Assembly: GCF_965262965.1 (NCBI RefSeq)
Contig: NZ_OZ253573.1
Coordinates: 1,240,001-1,304,000 of the forward strand
DNA from: Poriferisodalis sp965262965
Lineage (GTDB): Bacteria; Actinomycetota; Acidimicrobiia; Acidimicrobiales; Poriferisodalaceae
Direction of reading: 5' to 3'
DNA length: 64,000 nt
The notes beneath the pieces were generated by a model, which saw only the letters and a program-made list of their open reading frames with translations, was not told where the DNA came from and searched no databases. Below, one piece after another: positions 27,140-35,945 of this stretch (position 1 is the stretch's first letter; the number at the start of each line of letters is the position of its first letter). The translations under genes and the position numbers were made by a program.

Positions 27140-27157
27140 ACCACAAGGGGGCAAACG

Positions 27158-29458
27158 ATGGCCGCATCTGGTTCGATTCTGGGAAATCCCGTCCAGCGCA
27201 AGGAAGATCCTGGCCTGCTGACCGGAGCCAACCACTACGTGGACGACTTGGACATCGACGCCGCCCAGATGGTCTTCGTGCGTTCTTCAGAAGCGCACGC
27301 CGAGATCACCTCGATCGATACCTCCGAAGCCGAATCCATGCCCGGCGTTCTGGCCGTCTACACAGCAGACAGCCTTCCTATGGACGCTTTCCAGGGTTTC
27401 CCGATGATTGACCCTGGGTTCAACCGCCCCCCGCTGGCGGCGGGCCGGGTCCGCTACGTCGGTGACCTCGTGGCGGCGGTGGTGGCCGAGACGCAGAGCC
27501 AAGGATCCGATGCCGCAGAGATGATCAGCGTTGAGTACAGCTCACTGCCCATCGTCTCGGACATCGAGGCCGCTCTGTCGCCTGACTCACCGGTCGTGTG
27601 GGAGGGCCAGGAGTCCAATGTCTGCTTCGCGCACATCGCCCCCGAGGACGACGTGCAGGACGCGAACGATCCGTTTGAGGGTGCCGACGCAGTGGTGTCT
27701 GAGCGCATCGTCACCCAACGGCTCGCTGGCGTCCCGATGGAGCCGAACGGCTGTGTCGCTGTGCCCGGTGACGGCGAAGCGATGACCCTGTATCTGTCCA
27801 CGCAGGCGGCACACTCGATGCGCGATGCGCTCGCTCCTGCGCTCGGCCTCGAAGCCGATCAGCTGCGGGTCATCGCCCCGTGGGTTGGCGGCGGTTTCGG
27901 ACCGAAGGCGGCCTGCTACGTCGAATACATCGTTGCCGGCAAAGCAGCACAGGCGCTGGGCCGGCCGGTGCGCTGGACCGAGACTCGCACCGAGAACATG
28001 CTCTCGATGGTGCAGGGCCGCGCAATGGTGATGAACACCGAACTCGGCGTGCGCAACGACGGCAGCATCGTCGGCCTGCGGGCCAACGTCGTCGCCGACG
28101 CTGGCGCGTACCCCGTCATCGGCGCCATCTTGCCGCTGCTCACCGGCATGCTCTCCCAGGCCGTGTACGACATGCCCGTCATCCACTTCAAGGCGCACAC
28201 GGTCATCACCAACACCACGCCGATTGGTGCCTACCGCGGTGCCGGCCGTCCCGAGGCCACCCAGATGGTCGAGCGCATCATGGACAAGGCGGCCGTCGCT
28301 ATCGACATGGATCCCGCCGAGCTGCGCCGCAAGAACTTCATCCAGCCCGACGCTTTCCCTGCAGCGCTGCAGACCGGGGTGACCTACGACTCGGGCGAAT
28401 ACGAGCGTGCGCTCGACGCGGTGCTCGACGCCTCGGGCTACGCCGACCTGCGAGCCGACCAGCAGGCCCGCCGCGCAGCCGGCGACTCCAAGATGCTCGG
28501 TATCGGCGTGTCGTCCTACGTGGAGATCACCGCGCCAGTGGGCCTGCACATCGAGTACGGCAGCACCGAGGTACATGAGGACGGCACGGCATCGATCCGG
28601 GTCGGCACGTCCAGCCATGGCCAGGGCCACGACACGGCGTTCAGCCAGATCGTCGAAGGCGTGCTGGGCATCGCGATGGACGATGTGACCCACTACGACG
28701 CCGACACCGCCGAAGTGCCGTCGGGCGCAGGAACGCTGGGCTCGCGGTCGCTGCAGACGGCCGGCTCGGCGGTGTACCTGTCCAGCCAGGCCGTGCTCGA
28801 GAAGGGCAAACAGCTCGCCGCACACCTGCTGGAGGCTTCCGCGGACGACATCGTGGTGGCCGAAGGCAGCCTGGCAGTTGCGGGCGTGCCGACCAGCTCG
28901 GTGAGCTGGGCCGACATTGCCAAGCTCGCCAACGACGACGCTGCGCGGCCCTCGGGCATCGAAGCAGGCCTCATGGCCGAGGAGAACTTCGACGGGACCG
29001 ACTCGACGTTCCCGTTCGGCTCCCACGTGGCCGTGGTCGAAATCGACCGTGACACCGGCGAGGTCGAGTTGCTTCGCCACATCGCCGTCGACGACTGCGG
29101 CACGATCATGAACCCGCTGATCGTGAACGGCCAGCAGCACGGCGGCATCGCCCAAGGCGTCGCGCAAGCGCTGTTCGAGCACGTCCAATACGACGACGAT
29201 GCCAACCCGCTCAACGCCAGCCTCATGGACTACCTGGTGCCATCGGCTGCGGAACTGCCGAGCTTCGAGGTATCGAACACCGAGACCGCCAGCCCCCGCA
29301 ACCCGCTGGGAGCGAAGGGCATCGGCGAGTCCGGCACGATCGGCTCGACGCCTGCGGTGCACAACGCCGTTTGCGACGCGGTCGCCCACCTCGGCATCGA
29401 CCACATCGACATGCCCTGCAGCCCGCAAGCCGTCTGGCGAGCCCTGCAGAACGCCTAG
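27158..29458 (+). CDS. Xanthine dehydrogenase/CO dehydrogenase-family molybdopterin subunit (CoxL-like, form II type)
   Basis: This 766-residue protein is a complete large subunit of the molybdenum hydroxylase family. The N-terminal a/b hammerhead is followed by molybdopterin-binding segments with PWVGGGFGPKAACY and the active-site loop AYRGAGR (358-364). That loop is the form II version and not the AYRCSFR of true CO dehydrogenases. The catalytic glutamate is Glu724 in GAKGIGESGTIG. The substrate is therefore probably an aldehyde or N-heterocycle. No FAD-binding or [2Fe-2S] subunit gene lies next to it, although the enzyme normally needs both. Confidence 0.88.
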   Translation: MAASGSILGNPVQRKEDPGLLTGANHYVDDLDIDAAQMVFVRSSEAHAEITSIDTSEAESMPGVLAVYTADSLPMDAFQGFPMIDPGFNRPPLAAGRVRYVGDLVAAVVAETQSQGSDAAEMISVEYSSLPIVSDIEAALSPDSPVVWEGQESNVCFAHIAPEDDVQDANDPFEGADAVVSERIVTQRLAGVPMEPNGCVAVPGDGEAMTLYLSTQAAHSMRDALAPALGLEADQLRVIAPWVGGGFGPKAACYVEYIVAGKAAQALGRPVRWTETRTENMLSMVQGRAMVMNTELGVRNDGSIVGLRANVVADAGAYPVIGAILPLLTGMLSQAVYDMPVIHFKAHTVITNTTPIGAYRGAGRPEATQMVERIMDKAAVAIDMDPAELRRKNFIQPDAFPAALQTGVTYDSGEYERALDAVLDASGYADLRADQQARRAAGDSKMLGIGVSSYVEITAPVGLHIEYGSTEVHEDGTASIRVGTSSHGQGHDTAFSQIVEGVLGIAMDDVTHYDADTAEVPSGAGTLGSRSLQTAGSAVYLSSQAVLEKGKQLAAHLLEASADDIVVAEGSLAVAGVPTSSVSWADIAKLANDDAARPSGIEAGLMAEENFDGTDSTFPFGSHVAVVEIDRDTGEVELLRHIAVDDCGTIMNPLIVNGQQHGGIAQGVAQALFEHVQYDDDANPLNASLMDYLVPSAAELPSFEVSNTETASPRNPLGAKGIGESGTIGSTPAVHNAVCDAVAHLGIDHIDMPCSPQAVWRALQNA

Positions 29459-29613
29459 CGCTGCGGACACCGCGACGCCGCCGCGCTCGCGGGGCCGTCG
29501 ATGCACGCACGCCTCATCGGACAGAGCGCAGGGCGATGACGTAGCCTCTGGGGTCGCACACACAGCGTGGCCGGCCCAGCCGAGGGTGGGGCGCGCCAGA
29601 GGAGGGACACCTC

Positions 29614-30861
29614 ATGAGCCCAGTTTCAGCAAGCACTGATGCCGCGACCGATCCGGTCATTGTCGCTACCGCACGCAGTCCGATCGGCCGAGCATTCAAG
29701 GGCTCGCTGACCGAGATGCGGCCCGACGACATGACCGCACAGATCGTCACCAAGCTGCTCGACAAGGTGCCCGATCTCCCCCGCGACGAGATCGAAGACC
29801 TGATGCTGGGCTGCGGACAGCCGGGCGGCGAGGCCGGCTTCAACATCGCTCGGGCCTCGGCAATTCTTGCCGGACTTGAGAACGTGCCCGGCACGACAGT
29901 CAACCGCTATTGCTCGTCGTCGCTGCAGACCATCCGCATGGCAGCACACGCCATCCGTGCCGGCGAGGGCGACGCCTTCATCTCCGCAGGTGTCGAGTGC
30001 GTGAGCCGCTACACCAAGGGCAACTCCGACAGCCTGCCGGGCACGACGAACCCGCAGTTCCAGGCACCCGGCGAGCGGACCAAGGTTCGCTCTGAGGGCG
30101 GCCATGGCGACTGGACGCCAGCCGGAGGGGTGCTGCCCGACCTGTACATCGCGATGGGCCAGACCGCCGAGAACGTCGCGGAGCACCGCAACGTCAGCCG
30201 CCAGGCAATGGACGAGTACGGCGTGATGAGCCAGAACAAGGCCGAGGCAGCCATCGCTCGTGGGTTCTTCGAGATGGACATCACACCGCTCGAGCTGCCC
30301 GACGGCACGATCGTCAGCGCCGATGACGGACCGCGTGCAGGGGTGACCTACGACGCCGTATCGCAGCTCAAGCCGGTGTTCCGGCCCGACGGTCGCGTCA
30401 CCGCCGCCAACGCCTGCCCACTCAATGACGGTGCCGCCGCCGTGCTGGTGATGAGCCGCAAGCGTGCCGAGGAGCTGGGCATCACACCGCTGGCGCGCAT
30501 CATCTCGTCTGCGGTCTCGGCGCTGAACCCCGAGATCATGGGCCTTGGCCCCATCGAGGCCTGCAAGAAGGCGCTCGAACGTGCGGGCATGACGATGAGC
30601 GACATCGACATGGTCGAGATCAACGAGGCATTCGCCGCCCAGGTGATTCCTTCCGCCGACGAGTTGGGCATCGACATGGTCGATCAGCTCAACCTCCACG
30701 GCGGTGCCATTGCGTTGGGTCACCCGTTCGGCATGACCGGTGCGCGCATCATGACCACGCTGCTCAACGGCCTTGGCGACCGCGACAAGACCTTCGGCCT
30801 CGAGTCGATGTGCGTCGGCGGCGGTCAGGGCATGGCGATGATCGTGGAGCGGCTGAGCTAA
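29614..30861 (+). CDS. Acetyl-CoA acyltransferase (thiolase)
   Basis: This 415-residue protein is a degradative-type thiolase that cleaves 3-ketoacyl-CoA with CoA, or the reverse. The active-site residues are present: C100 in NRYCSSSLQT, H370 in GGAIALGHPFGMTGAR and C400 in MCVGGGQG. NEAFAAQ is also conserved. It stands on the plus strand behind the CoxL-like gene with a gap of 155 bases, and a GAGGAGGGAC ribosome site precedes the ATG. Confidence 0.92.
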   Translation: MSPVSASTDAATDPVIVATARSPIGRAFKGSLTEMRPDDMTAQIVTKLLDKVPDLPRDEIEDLMLGCGQPGGEAGFNIARASAILAGLENVPGTTVNRYCSSSLQTIRMAAHAIRAGEGDAFISAGVECVSRYTKGNSDSLPGTTNPQFQAPGERTKVRSEGGHGDWTPAGGVLPDLYIAMGQTAENVAEHRNVSRQAMDEYGVMSQNKAEAAIARGFFEMDITPLELPDGTIVSADDGPRAGVTYDAVSQLKPVFRPDGRVTAANACPLNDGAAAVLVMSRKRAEELGITPLARIISSAVSALNPEIMGLGPIEACKKALERAGMTMSDIDMVEINEAFAAQVIPSADELGIDMVDQLNLHGGAIALGHPFGMTGARIMTTLLNGLGDRDKTFGLESMCVGGGQGMAMIVERLS

Positions 30862-30935
30862 CACATCAGCCAGCCCATCTTCGGGCGAGACATATCTGCC
30901 GCGCTGCCGGTCGGCGCGTCGGCAACACTGGGCGG

Positions 30936-31667
30936 GTGAACGCACCCGACCGGCCCATCCAGATCGTTCCGTCCGTGCTTCCTGCCAATTTCGCGCGCCT
31001 CGGCGACGAATGCGCTGCGCTCGAAGAGGCCGGCGTGGATCGCATTCAGTGGGACGTCATGGATGGTGTATTCGTGCCGAACCTGACCTTCGGCCCGGAC
31101 GTGATCGCGGCATGCCGATCACACGCGAACGTGATGTTCGAAGCGCACCTGATGGTCGTCAATCCCGACCCCATGCTGGGTGCCTACGTCGACGCGGGAT
31201 GCGAGATGCTGATCGTGCACGCCGAGTCGGTGACGCACCTGCACCGCACGCTCAGCCGTGTCCAGGAGCTCGGTGCACGGCCCGCGGTCGCCATCAACCC
31301 CTCGACGTCGGTAGAAGCGGTCGCCCACGTGCTGGACCTCGTCGACATGGTGCTCGTCATGACCGTCAATCCCGGCTTCGGCGGTCAGGCGTACATCTCG
31401 ACGATGGAGCCCAAGATCAACGCGCTGCGCCAGCTCATCGACGCGAGCGGATCCGAGGGCGCTGGGGGCAACGGCGTCGACATCGAGGTCGACGGCGGCA
31501 TCTCGGCGGACACGATCGAGGGCGCTGCGGCTGCAGGCGCCAACGTCCTGGTGTCGGGCAGCGCGCTCTTCCGGTACGACGAAGGCCTCGCCCACGGTGT
31601 GGCCGACCTGAGGTGCCGGGCCGAGGCCGCGGCCGCCGCCGCAGCCTCGCAGACCTTCAATTCGTGA
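30936..31667 (+). CDS. rpe: Ribulose-phosphate 3-epimerase
   Basis: This 243-residue TIM-barrel enzyme interconverts ribulose 5-phosphate and xylulose 5-phosphate. It shows IVPSVLPANFARLGDE, WDVMDGVFVPNLTFGP (metal-binding Asp), FEAHLMVVNPDP, LVMTVNPGFGGQAY and the phosphate-binding EVDGGISADT. It is about 20 residues longer than usual, through a short insert before EVDGG and an alanine-rich C-terminal tail. The start is a GTG 74 bases after the thiolase. Confidence 0.92.
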   Translation: MNAPDRPIQIVPSVLPANFARLGDECAALEEAGVDRIQWDVMDGVFVPNLTFGPDVIAACRSHANVMFEAHLMVVNPDPMLGAYVDAGCEMLIVHAESVTHLHRTLSRVQELGARPAVAINPSTSVEAVAHVLDLVDMVLVMTVNPGFGGQAYISTMEPKINALRQLIDASGSEGAGGNGVDIEVDGGISADTIEGAAAAGANVLVSGSALFRYDEGLAHGVADLRCRAEAAAAAAASQTFNS

Positions 31668-31748
31668 CGACTCGGGCCGTCCGGCGTACAGCGAACGTCG
31701 GCCAACGAACCGCTACGGCGACCGCCTCGCCTCACCCGAAGGCGTGAC

Positions 31749-32195
31749 ATGGCGGCTCGAAGGCGGCGGTTCGTCTGGGCCGTCGCGGTGCTCGCGGCCC
31801 TCGGTGCAGTGTGGCTTGTCTGGATGAACCGCGGTGATGAGGATCCCGTCGAGAAGTTCTGCGCAGAGTTCTCCCACCTGCTACGAGTCGATCAGCTCAG
31901 CTTCGACGTCAACCCCTCTGACGACGTCGAGGCACGCGGTGCAATGGATCGCACGGCCCGCCAGTTTGCCGATGCCGCAGCGGCCGCTCCGCCCGAGATC
32001 TCCGCAGACGTAGAACTGTTGGCGGCGCTGACCGAGGCGCTGTCCGACGCCGTTGCCGAGACGTCATCTCGAGAAGCGTTCGACCGCGCCGCAGCGCTCA
32101 TCGCAGCACAGGACCCGTTTCTCGAGCACCAGGACGCGGCCGCGCAGCGAGTCAGCGACTACGTGACCCGCAATTGCACAGCAGCGCCGGGCTGA
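31749..32195 (+). CDS. Small membrane-anchored or exported protein, unknown function
   Basis: This 148-residue protein begins with a positively charged stretch and one hydrophobic segment (FVWAVAVLAALGAVWLVWM, about residues 8-26), which could be a signal anchor. The remainder is acidic, alanine-rich and mainly helical, with two cysteines (FCAEF and RNCTA) that could pair outside the cell. No family is recognised. Confidence 0.55.
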   Translation: MAARRRRFVWAVAVLAALGAVWLVWMNRGDEDPVEKFCAEFSHLLRVDQLSFDVNPSDDVEARGAMDRTARQFADAAAAAPPEISADVELLAALTEALSDAVAETSSREAFDRAAALIAAQDPFLEHQDAAAQRVSDYVTRNCTAAPG

Positions 32196-32235
32196 TCTCC
32201 TCTGTTTGAGTTTCGATGGTCCCAGCAGAGCTGGC

Positions 32236-32868
32236 TCAGATCATCTCGCCGCGCTTGACGATGACGTGATCGCACAGGCCGTAGGCCTTGGCCTCTTCGG
32301 CGGTGAACCAGCGGTCGCGCTCTGAGTCCTCCAGAACCTGGACGACATCTTGGCCGCTGTGGTGTGCGATGCGTTCGGCCATGAGGCGCTTGATGTATCC
32401 CATTTGCTCGGCCTGGATTGCGATGTCGGATGCCTGACCCCGTACTCCGCCGGAAGGCTGGTGCATCATGACCCGGGCGTGCGGCAGGCAATAGCGCTTG
32501 CCGGGGGCTCCCGCAGTGAGCAGGAACTGACCCATCGAGGCTCCCAGGCCCAAGCACACCGTCGCCACATCGCACTGGACGAACTGCATGGTGTCGTAGA
32601 TGGCCATGCCAGCTGTGACCGACCCACCCGGGCTGTTGATGTACAGCGAGATGTCGCGCCCGCGTTCCTGACCTTCGAGGTACAGCATCTGCGCACAAAC
32701 CACGTTGGCGAGATGGTCGTCGACCTCGTCGCCGACGAACACGATCCGGTCGTCGAGCAGGCGATTCGAGATCTGCGCCCAGCCCGATGTGGCGCCGGCG
32801 TCGTAACCGCTCGGCATCGGTGCAGTGCTGGCGTGCATCGAGTGATCGATCCCTGCGAGTTGCGTCAT
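32236..32868 (-). CDS. clpP: ATP-dependent Clp protease proteolytic subunit
   Basis: This 210-residue serine protease subunit has the catalytic triad S111 (GLGASMGQ), H136 (MMHQPSGG) and D185 (SERDRWFT), plus YINSPGGSVTAGMAIYDTM. It forms the degradation chamber that works with a Clp ATPase. Actinobacteria usually have several ClpP paralogues, often in pairs; only one is here, 43 bases after rdgB on the same strand. The ATG at 32868 gives the usual length. Confidence 0.92.
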   Translation of the reverse strand: MTQLAGIDHSMHASTAPMPSGYDAGATSGWAQISNRLLDDRIVFVGDEVDDHLANVVCAQMLYLEGQERGRDISLYINSPGGSVTAGMAIYDTMQFVQCDVATVCLGLGASMGQFLLTAGAPGKRYCLPHARVMMHQPSGGVRGQASDIAIQAEQMGYIKRLMAERIAHHSGQDVVQVLEDSERDRWFTAEEAKAYGLCDHVIVKRGEMI

Positions 32869-32911
32869 GAGCCGCAGGCTACCGACGCGACCAGCGGCCG
32901 GACCCTGCCGA

Positions 32912-33493
32912 TCACAGCCGTTCCGCAAGCGCTCGCAGGGCGCGGCCTCGATGGCTGATCCGATTCTTGTCAGTGGCCGGCATCTGAGCGAACGTCAGCG
33001 AAGCCGCCTCGTCGGGCACGAAGACAGGGTCGTAGCCGAAGCCCCCGTCGCCGCGGGCTGTGAGGGCGATGTGGCCCTCGACCACGCCGTTCGCGAGCAC
33101 CTCGTTCCCGTCGGGGAACACCACGGCGACCACGGTGCGGAACCGGGCGGTCCGCAACGGGTCGGGCACGTCACGCAGCGCTGCCATGAGCTTGGCGAGG
33201 TTGGCCCCGGCGTCGGCCTGCGGCCCCGCATAGCGCGCACTGTGCACGCCAGGTGCGCCTCCGAGGGCATCCACCTCGAGTCCGGTGTCATCGGCGATCG
33301 CAGGCTCTCCGGCCACGCTGCAGACGAACCGAGCCTTGATCAGCGCGTTCTCCGCAAGCGTCGAGCCATCCTCGGCAACGTCGCCGAGATCACTGGGGCG
33401 CGCCACCAGCTCGACATCGGGCATCGCCTCCACCAGAACCTCGGCGATCTCGACTGTCTTGTGGGGATTGGCCGAGGCCATCACCAAGCGCAT
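32912..33493 (-). CDS. rdgB: dITP/XTP pyrophosphatase (RdgB/HAM1)
   Basis: This 193-residue enzyme removes non-canonical purine nucleotides from the pool by hydrolysing them to monophosphates. It shows LVMASANPHKTVEI, STLAENALIKAR, IADDTGLEVDALGGAPGVHS and GFGYDPVFVPD, followed by the final KNRISHRGRALRAL. It lies 19 bases after the RNase PH gene, the same order as in mycobacteria. The ATG at 33493 begins the conserved region. Confidence 0.92.
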   Translation of the reverse strand: MRLVMASANPHKTVEIAEVLVEAMPDVELVARPSDLGDVAEDGSTLAENALIKARFVCSVAGEPAIADDTGLEVDALGGAPGVHSARYAGPQADAGANLAKLMAALRDVPDPLRTARFRTVVAVVFPDGNEVLANGVVEGHIALTARGDGGFGYDPVFVPDEAASLTFAQMPATDKNRISHRGRALRALAERL

Positions 33494-33512
33494 GCGATCG
33501 AGCCGAATGCGA

Positions 33513-34241
33513 TCAGGCCGGGGGCGTGGCGAGCGCTGATCGCTGCAAGGTGACGATGTCGGCAATGCCCGAGCGCGCAAATGCCAGCATCTCTGAGAGC
33601 TGGGCGTCGTCGAACGGGTCACCTTCGGCGGTTCCCTGCACTTCCACGAAGCGGCCCTGGCCGGTCATCACCACGTTCATGTCCACCTCGGCCCGAGAAT
33701 CCTCTTCGTAGGGCAGGTCTAAGCGTGCCTCGCCGTCCACGATGCCCACTGAGATGGCTGCGCATTCGTCCGTGAGCGGGTGCCGCTCGATCGCGCCGCT
33801 GCTCAACAGCCGGGCGCATGCGTCATGCAGTGCCACGTAGCCGCCGCAGATCGAGGCCGTGCGGGTGCCGCCGTCGGCCTGCAGCACATCGCAGTCCACG
33901 GTGACCTCGCGTTCGCCGAGGGCTGCCATGTCGCACACCGCCCGAAGCGCCCGCCCGATCAGGCGCTCGATCTCGAGCGTGCGGCCCTTCTGCTTGCCGC
34001 GCTTGGCCTCGCGGCCCACGCGCTCGCCGCTGGAGCCTGGCAGCATCGCGTACTCGGCGGTGACCCAGCCGGTCCCGCGGCCCCGCATCCAGCGCGGGAC
34101 GTCGTCGTCGATCGACACTGTGCACAGCACCCTGGTGCGACCAAAGCTCACGAGCACCGAGCCGGGCGTCTGATCGGTGAAGTCGCGCTCGAAACTGATG
34201 GGACGCAACTGGTCAACGGCACGTCCGTCGGCGCGTGTCAT
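33513..34241 (-). CDS. rph: Ribonuclease PH
   Basis: This 242-residue phosphate-dependent exoribonuclease trims the 3' ends of tRNA. It opens ADGRAVDQLRPISFERDFT and contains RGRGTGWVTAEYAMLPGSS, REAKRGKQKGRTLEIERLIG and DVLQADGGTRTASICGGYVA. The product is full length. It stands between the MBL hydrolase and rdgB genes in a conserved actinobacterial order. Confidence 0.93.
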   Translation of the reverse strand: MTRADGRAVDQLRPISFERDFTDQTPGSVLVSFGRTRVLCTVSIDDDVPRWMRGRGTGWVTAEYAMLPGSSGERVGREAKRGKQKGRTLEIERLIGRALRAVCDMAALGEREVTVDCDVLQADGGTRTASICGGYVALHDACARLLSSGAIERHPLTDECAAISVGIVDGEARLDLPYEEDSRAEVDMNVVMTGQGRFVEVQGTAEGDPFDDAQLSEMLAFARSGIADIVTLQRSALATPPA

Positions 34242-34283
34242 GTCGTCGATCCCCTGTTCTGGCCCAATGGTCGGGCCCGGTAG

Positions 34284-35033
34284 TCAGGCCCAGAAGGTGG
34301 CGCCAGTTCGCGCCACTGCGACCTCGCCGCTGAACACGTCGCCGGCCTCGGCGAGATGATCCTCGGGCTTGGAACCCGGCGGCACATGCGTCACCACCAG
34401 TCGGCGCGCCCCCACATCGTTCGCATCGGCAGCGAGCCACGCCGCACTGAGATGGGGGATGGCGGGGTCGTCGGTTGCCGCCAGGAGCGTGCCCTCACCC
34501 ACGACGAGATCCGGTTCCGGTCGTCCGGCATCCCGGCTGAGGGCTGACAGCGCCCAGCCGCGGCCCGTGTCGGAGGTGTACACGATCGACTTTCCGCCGG
34601 AATCGAAGCGCATCGCCATGGTCTCGACCGGATGGTCGGTGCGCGAGAACAGCACGTCGATGTCGCCCACATTCGCGCACGAGGTGTCCGAAATGGTCTC
34701 CCAGCCGAACAGGTCCGAGCTGTCGCCGTGGACATCGGTGACTTCCCGCACGCCCTGCGTGGCAAGCACCCGCATGCTCTGGATGCCCATGTAGTACTTC
34801 GCCGCGTTGTACACGACAGGCAGCTCGGCACAGTGGTCCGGATGATGGTGGCTCACGATCAGCGCGTCGACTTCTTTCAGCTCGACGTAGTGCTGCAAGT
34901 TGGCGAACGTTCCCGGCCCGCAGTCCACCCACAACGCGGTCGTCGCACTGCGCACGAGGTAGCCGCTGCACGATTCACCCGGCGCTGCGTAGCTCCCCGA
35001 GCAGCCGAGCACTGTCACTGAGAGCCCGTTCAC
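34284..35033 (-). CDS. Metallo-beta-lactamase-fold hydrolase (Rv1339-like phosphodiesterase)
   Basis: This 249-residue protein carries the metal-binding motif SHHHPDH (H62, H64, D66, H67) and later TDHPVE, YTSDTG and VVTHVPPG. By sequence style and by its place directly before rph it corresponds to mycobacterial Rv1339, reported to be an atypical cyclic nucleotide phosphodiesterase. It would act in the cytoplasm on cAMP or a related phosphodiester; this transfer of function is inference. It is 42 bases upstream of rph on the same strand. Confidence 0.8.
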   Translation of the reverse strand: MNGLSVTVLGCSGSYAAPGESCSGYLVRSATTALWVDCGPGTFANLQHYVELKEVDALIVSHHHPDHCAELPVVYNAAKYYMGIQSMRVLATQGVREVTDVHGDSSDLFGWETISDTSCANVGDIDVLFSRTDHPVETMAMRFDSGGKSIVYTSDTGRGWALSALSRDAGRPEPDLVVGEGTLLAATDDPAIPHLSAAWLAADANDVGARRLVVTHVPPGSKPEDHLAEAGDVFSGEVAVARTGATFWA

Positions 35034-35119
35034 GGGTGTCGATACTACGCACGCGGACCGTTCGACTCACCGCGACGTCGCCCCAGGCCCGCTACTGGCC
35101 GACGAGCGGCCGCGCGACG

Positions 35120-35923
35120 TCAGCCCGTGTCGCAGGCGACGCCGGCTTCGAGTGTTCGCAGCGTGCCCGACTCGTGGAAGACGCCTCGCAGCTCTCCCCG
35201 GTCGGCCCCGATAACAACCGACGCGGGGACTCCAGCGGCGGCGGGCCCGAAGGTTGCCGCCGGGTACGCCTCGGCGACTTCGCCGCGGGTGCTGCCGACC
35301 CCGATGTCCCCAGATGTCCGCAGCAGATAGGGGTCGGGACCGATCCAGCCGAGGCGCCACGCCATGAAGTGCTCGTCATCAGCGTCGCGGTACTGGTAGC
35401 CGTCTTCGGCATTGCCGAACAGCACCAGCACTCCAGGCCACTCGACACCCCGCAGCCGGCTGCCGGGACAAGCGCCGTAGATCCCGAATGCATCGGTCCA
35501 TCCACTGTCAACGATCGGTCGTCCCAGCGCATCAGTCAGCCTGCGCAGCGCCGCGGTCACATTCATCCCGAACGTCACGATCCCGAGGCCTTCACCGTCG
35601 AGGACGACACCTTCAGGGTGCGGAACGGCGGCACTCCCGAGACGGACAGGTGCAGTGGTCGCTGAGGCCCCAGACGGGTTCTCGCTGGCCGCGGCATCGT
35701 CGTCTGTGCCTGCGCCGCCGGGAGCAATCGTCATCAGCGAGGCTGTCGGCGGCTCGGTGGACACTCGGTCTGGCAGCAGCGTCGTCTGGGTGACCTGCTG
35801 TGACAGGCCGATGGTCGTCGGTGCGATGGGCTCGACCCGTATCGGCGGAGAGGCACAGGCGCAGATCGCCACTGCCAGCGCGCCCGCGAGGATCACGGCG
35901 ACGGGCAATCTGCACCCTTCCAT
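35120..35923 (-). CDS. Predicted lipoprotein, unknown function
   Basis: This 267-residue protein has a lipoprotein-like signal (VAVILAGALAVAICACASPP) with a lipid-attachment cysteine at about residue 23. A low-complexity linker rich in Thr, Ala, Pro and Ser follows to about residue 95, and then a folded domain with LGIVTFGMNVTAALRRL and two or more cysteines. It sits between cysM (22-base gap) and the MBL phosphodiesterase gene (86-base gap). In mycobacteria this place holds a rhomboid gene and murI, which are absent here. No specific function can be named. Confidence 0.65.
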   Translation of the reverse strand: MEGCRLPVAVILAGALAVAICACASPPIRVEPIAPTTIGLSQQVTQTTLLPDRVSTEPPTASLMTIAPGGAGTDDDAAASENPSGASATTAPVRLGSAAVPHPEGVVLDGEGLGIVTFGMNVTAALRRLTDALGRPIVDSGWTDAFGIYGACPGSRLRGVEWPGVLVLFGNAEDGYQYRDADDEHFMAWRLGWIGPDPYLLRTSGDIGVGSTRGEVAEAYPAATFGPAAAGVPASVVIGADRGELRGVFHESGTLRTLEAGVACDTG

Positions 35924-35945
35924 CCCGCAAACCTAGAGCGAGAAC

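Noticed and set aside
27587..29563. Very long open frame on the strand opposite the CoxL-like gene, and similar antisense frames over the hydantoinase and CoA-transferase genes
   Set aside because: They are arginine-, histidine- and alanine-rich mirror frames expected from high GC at third codon positions and match no family.
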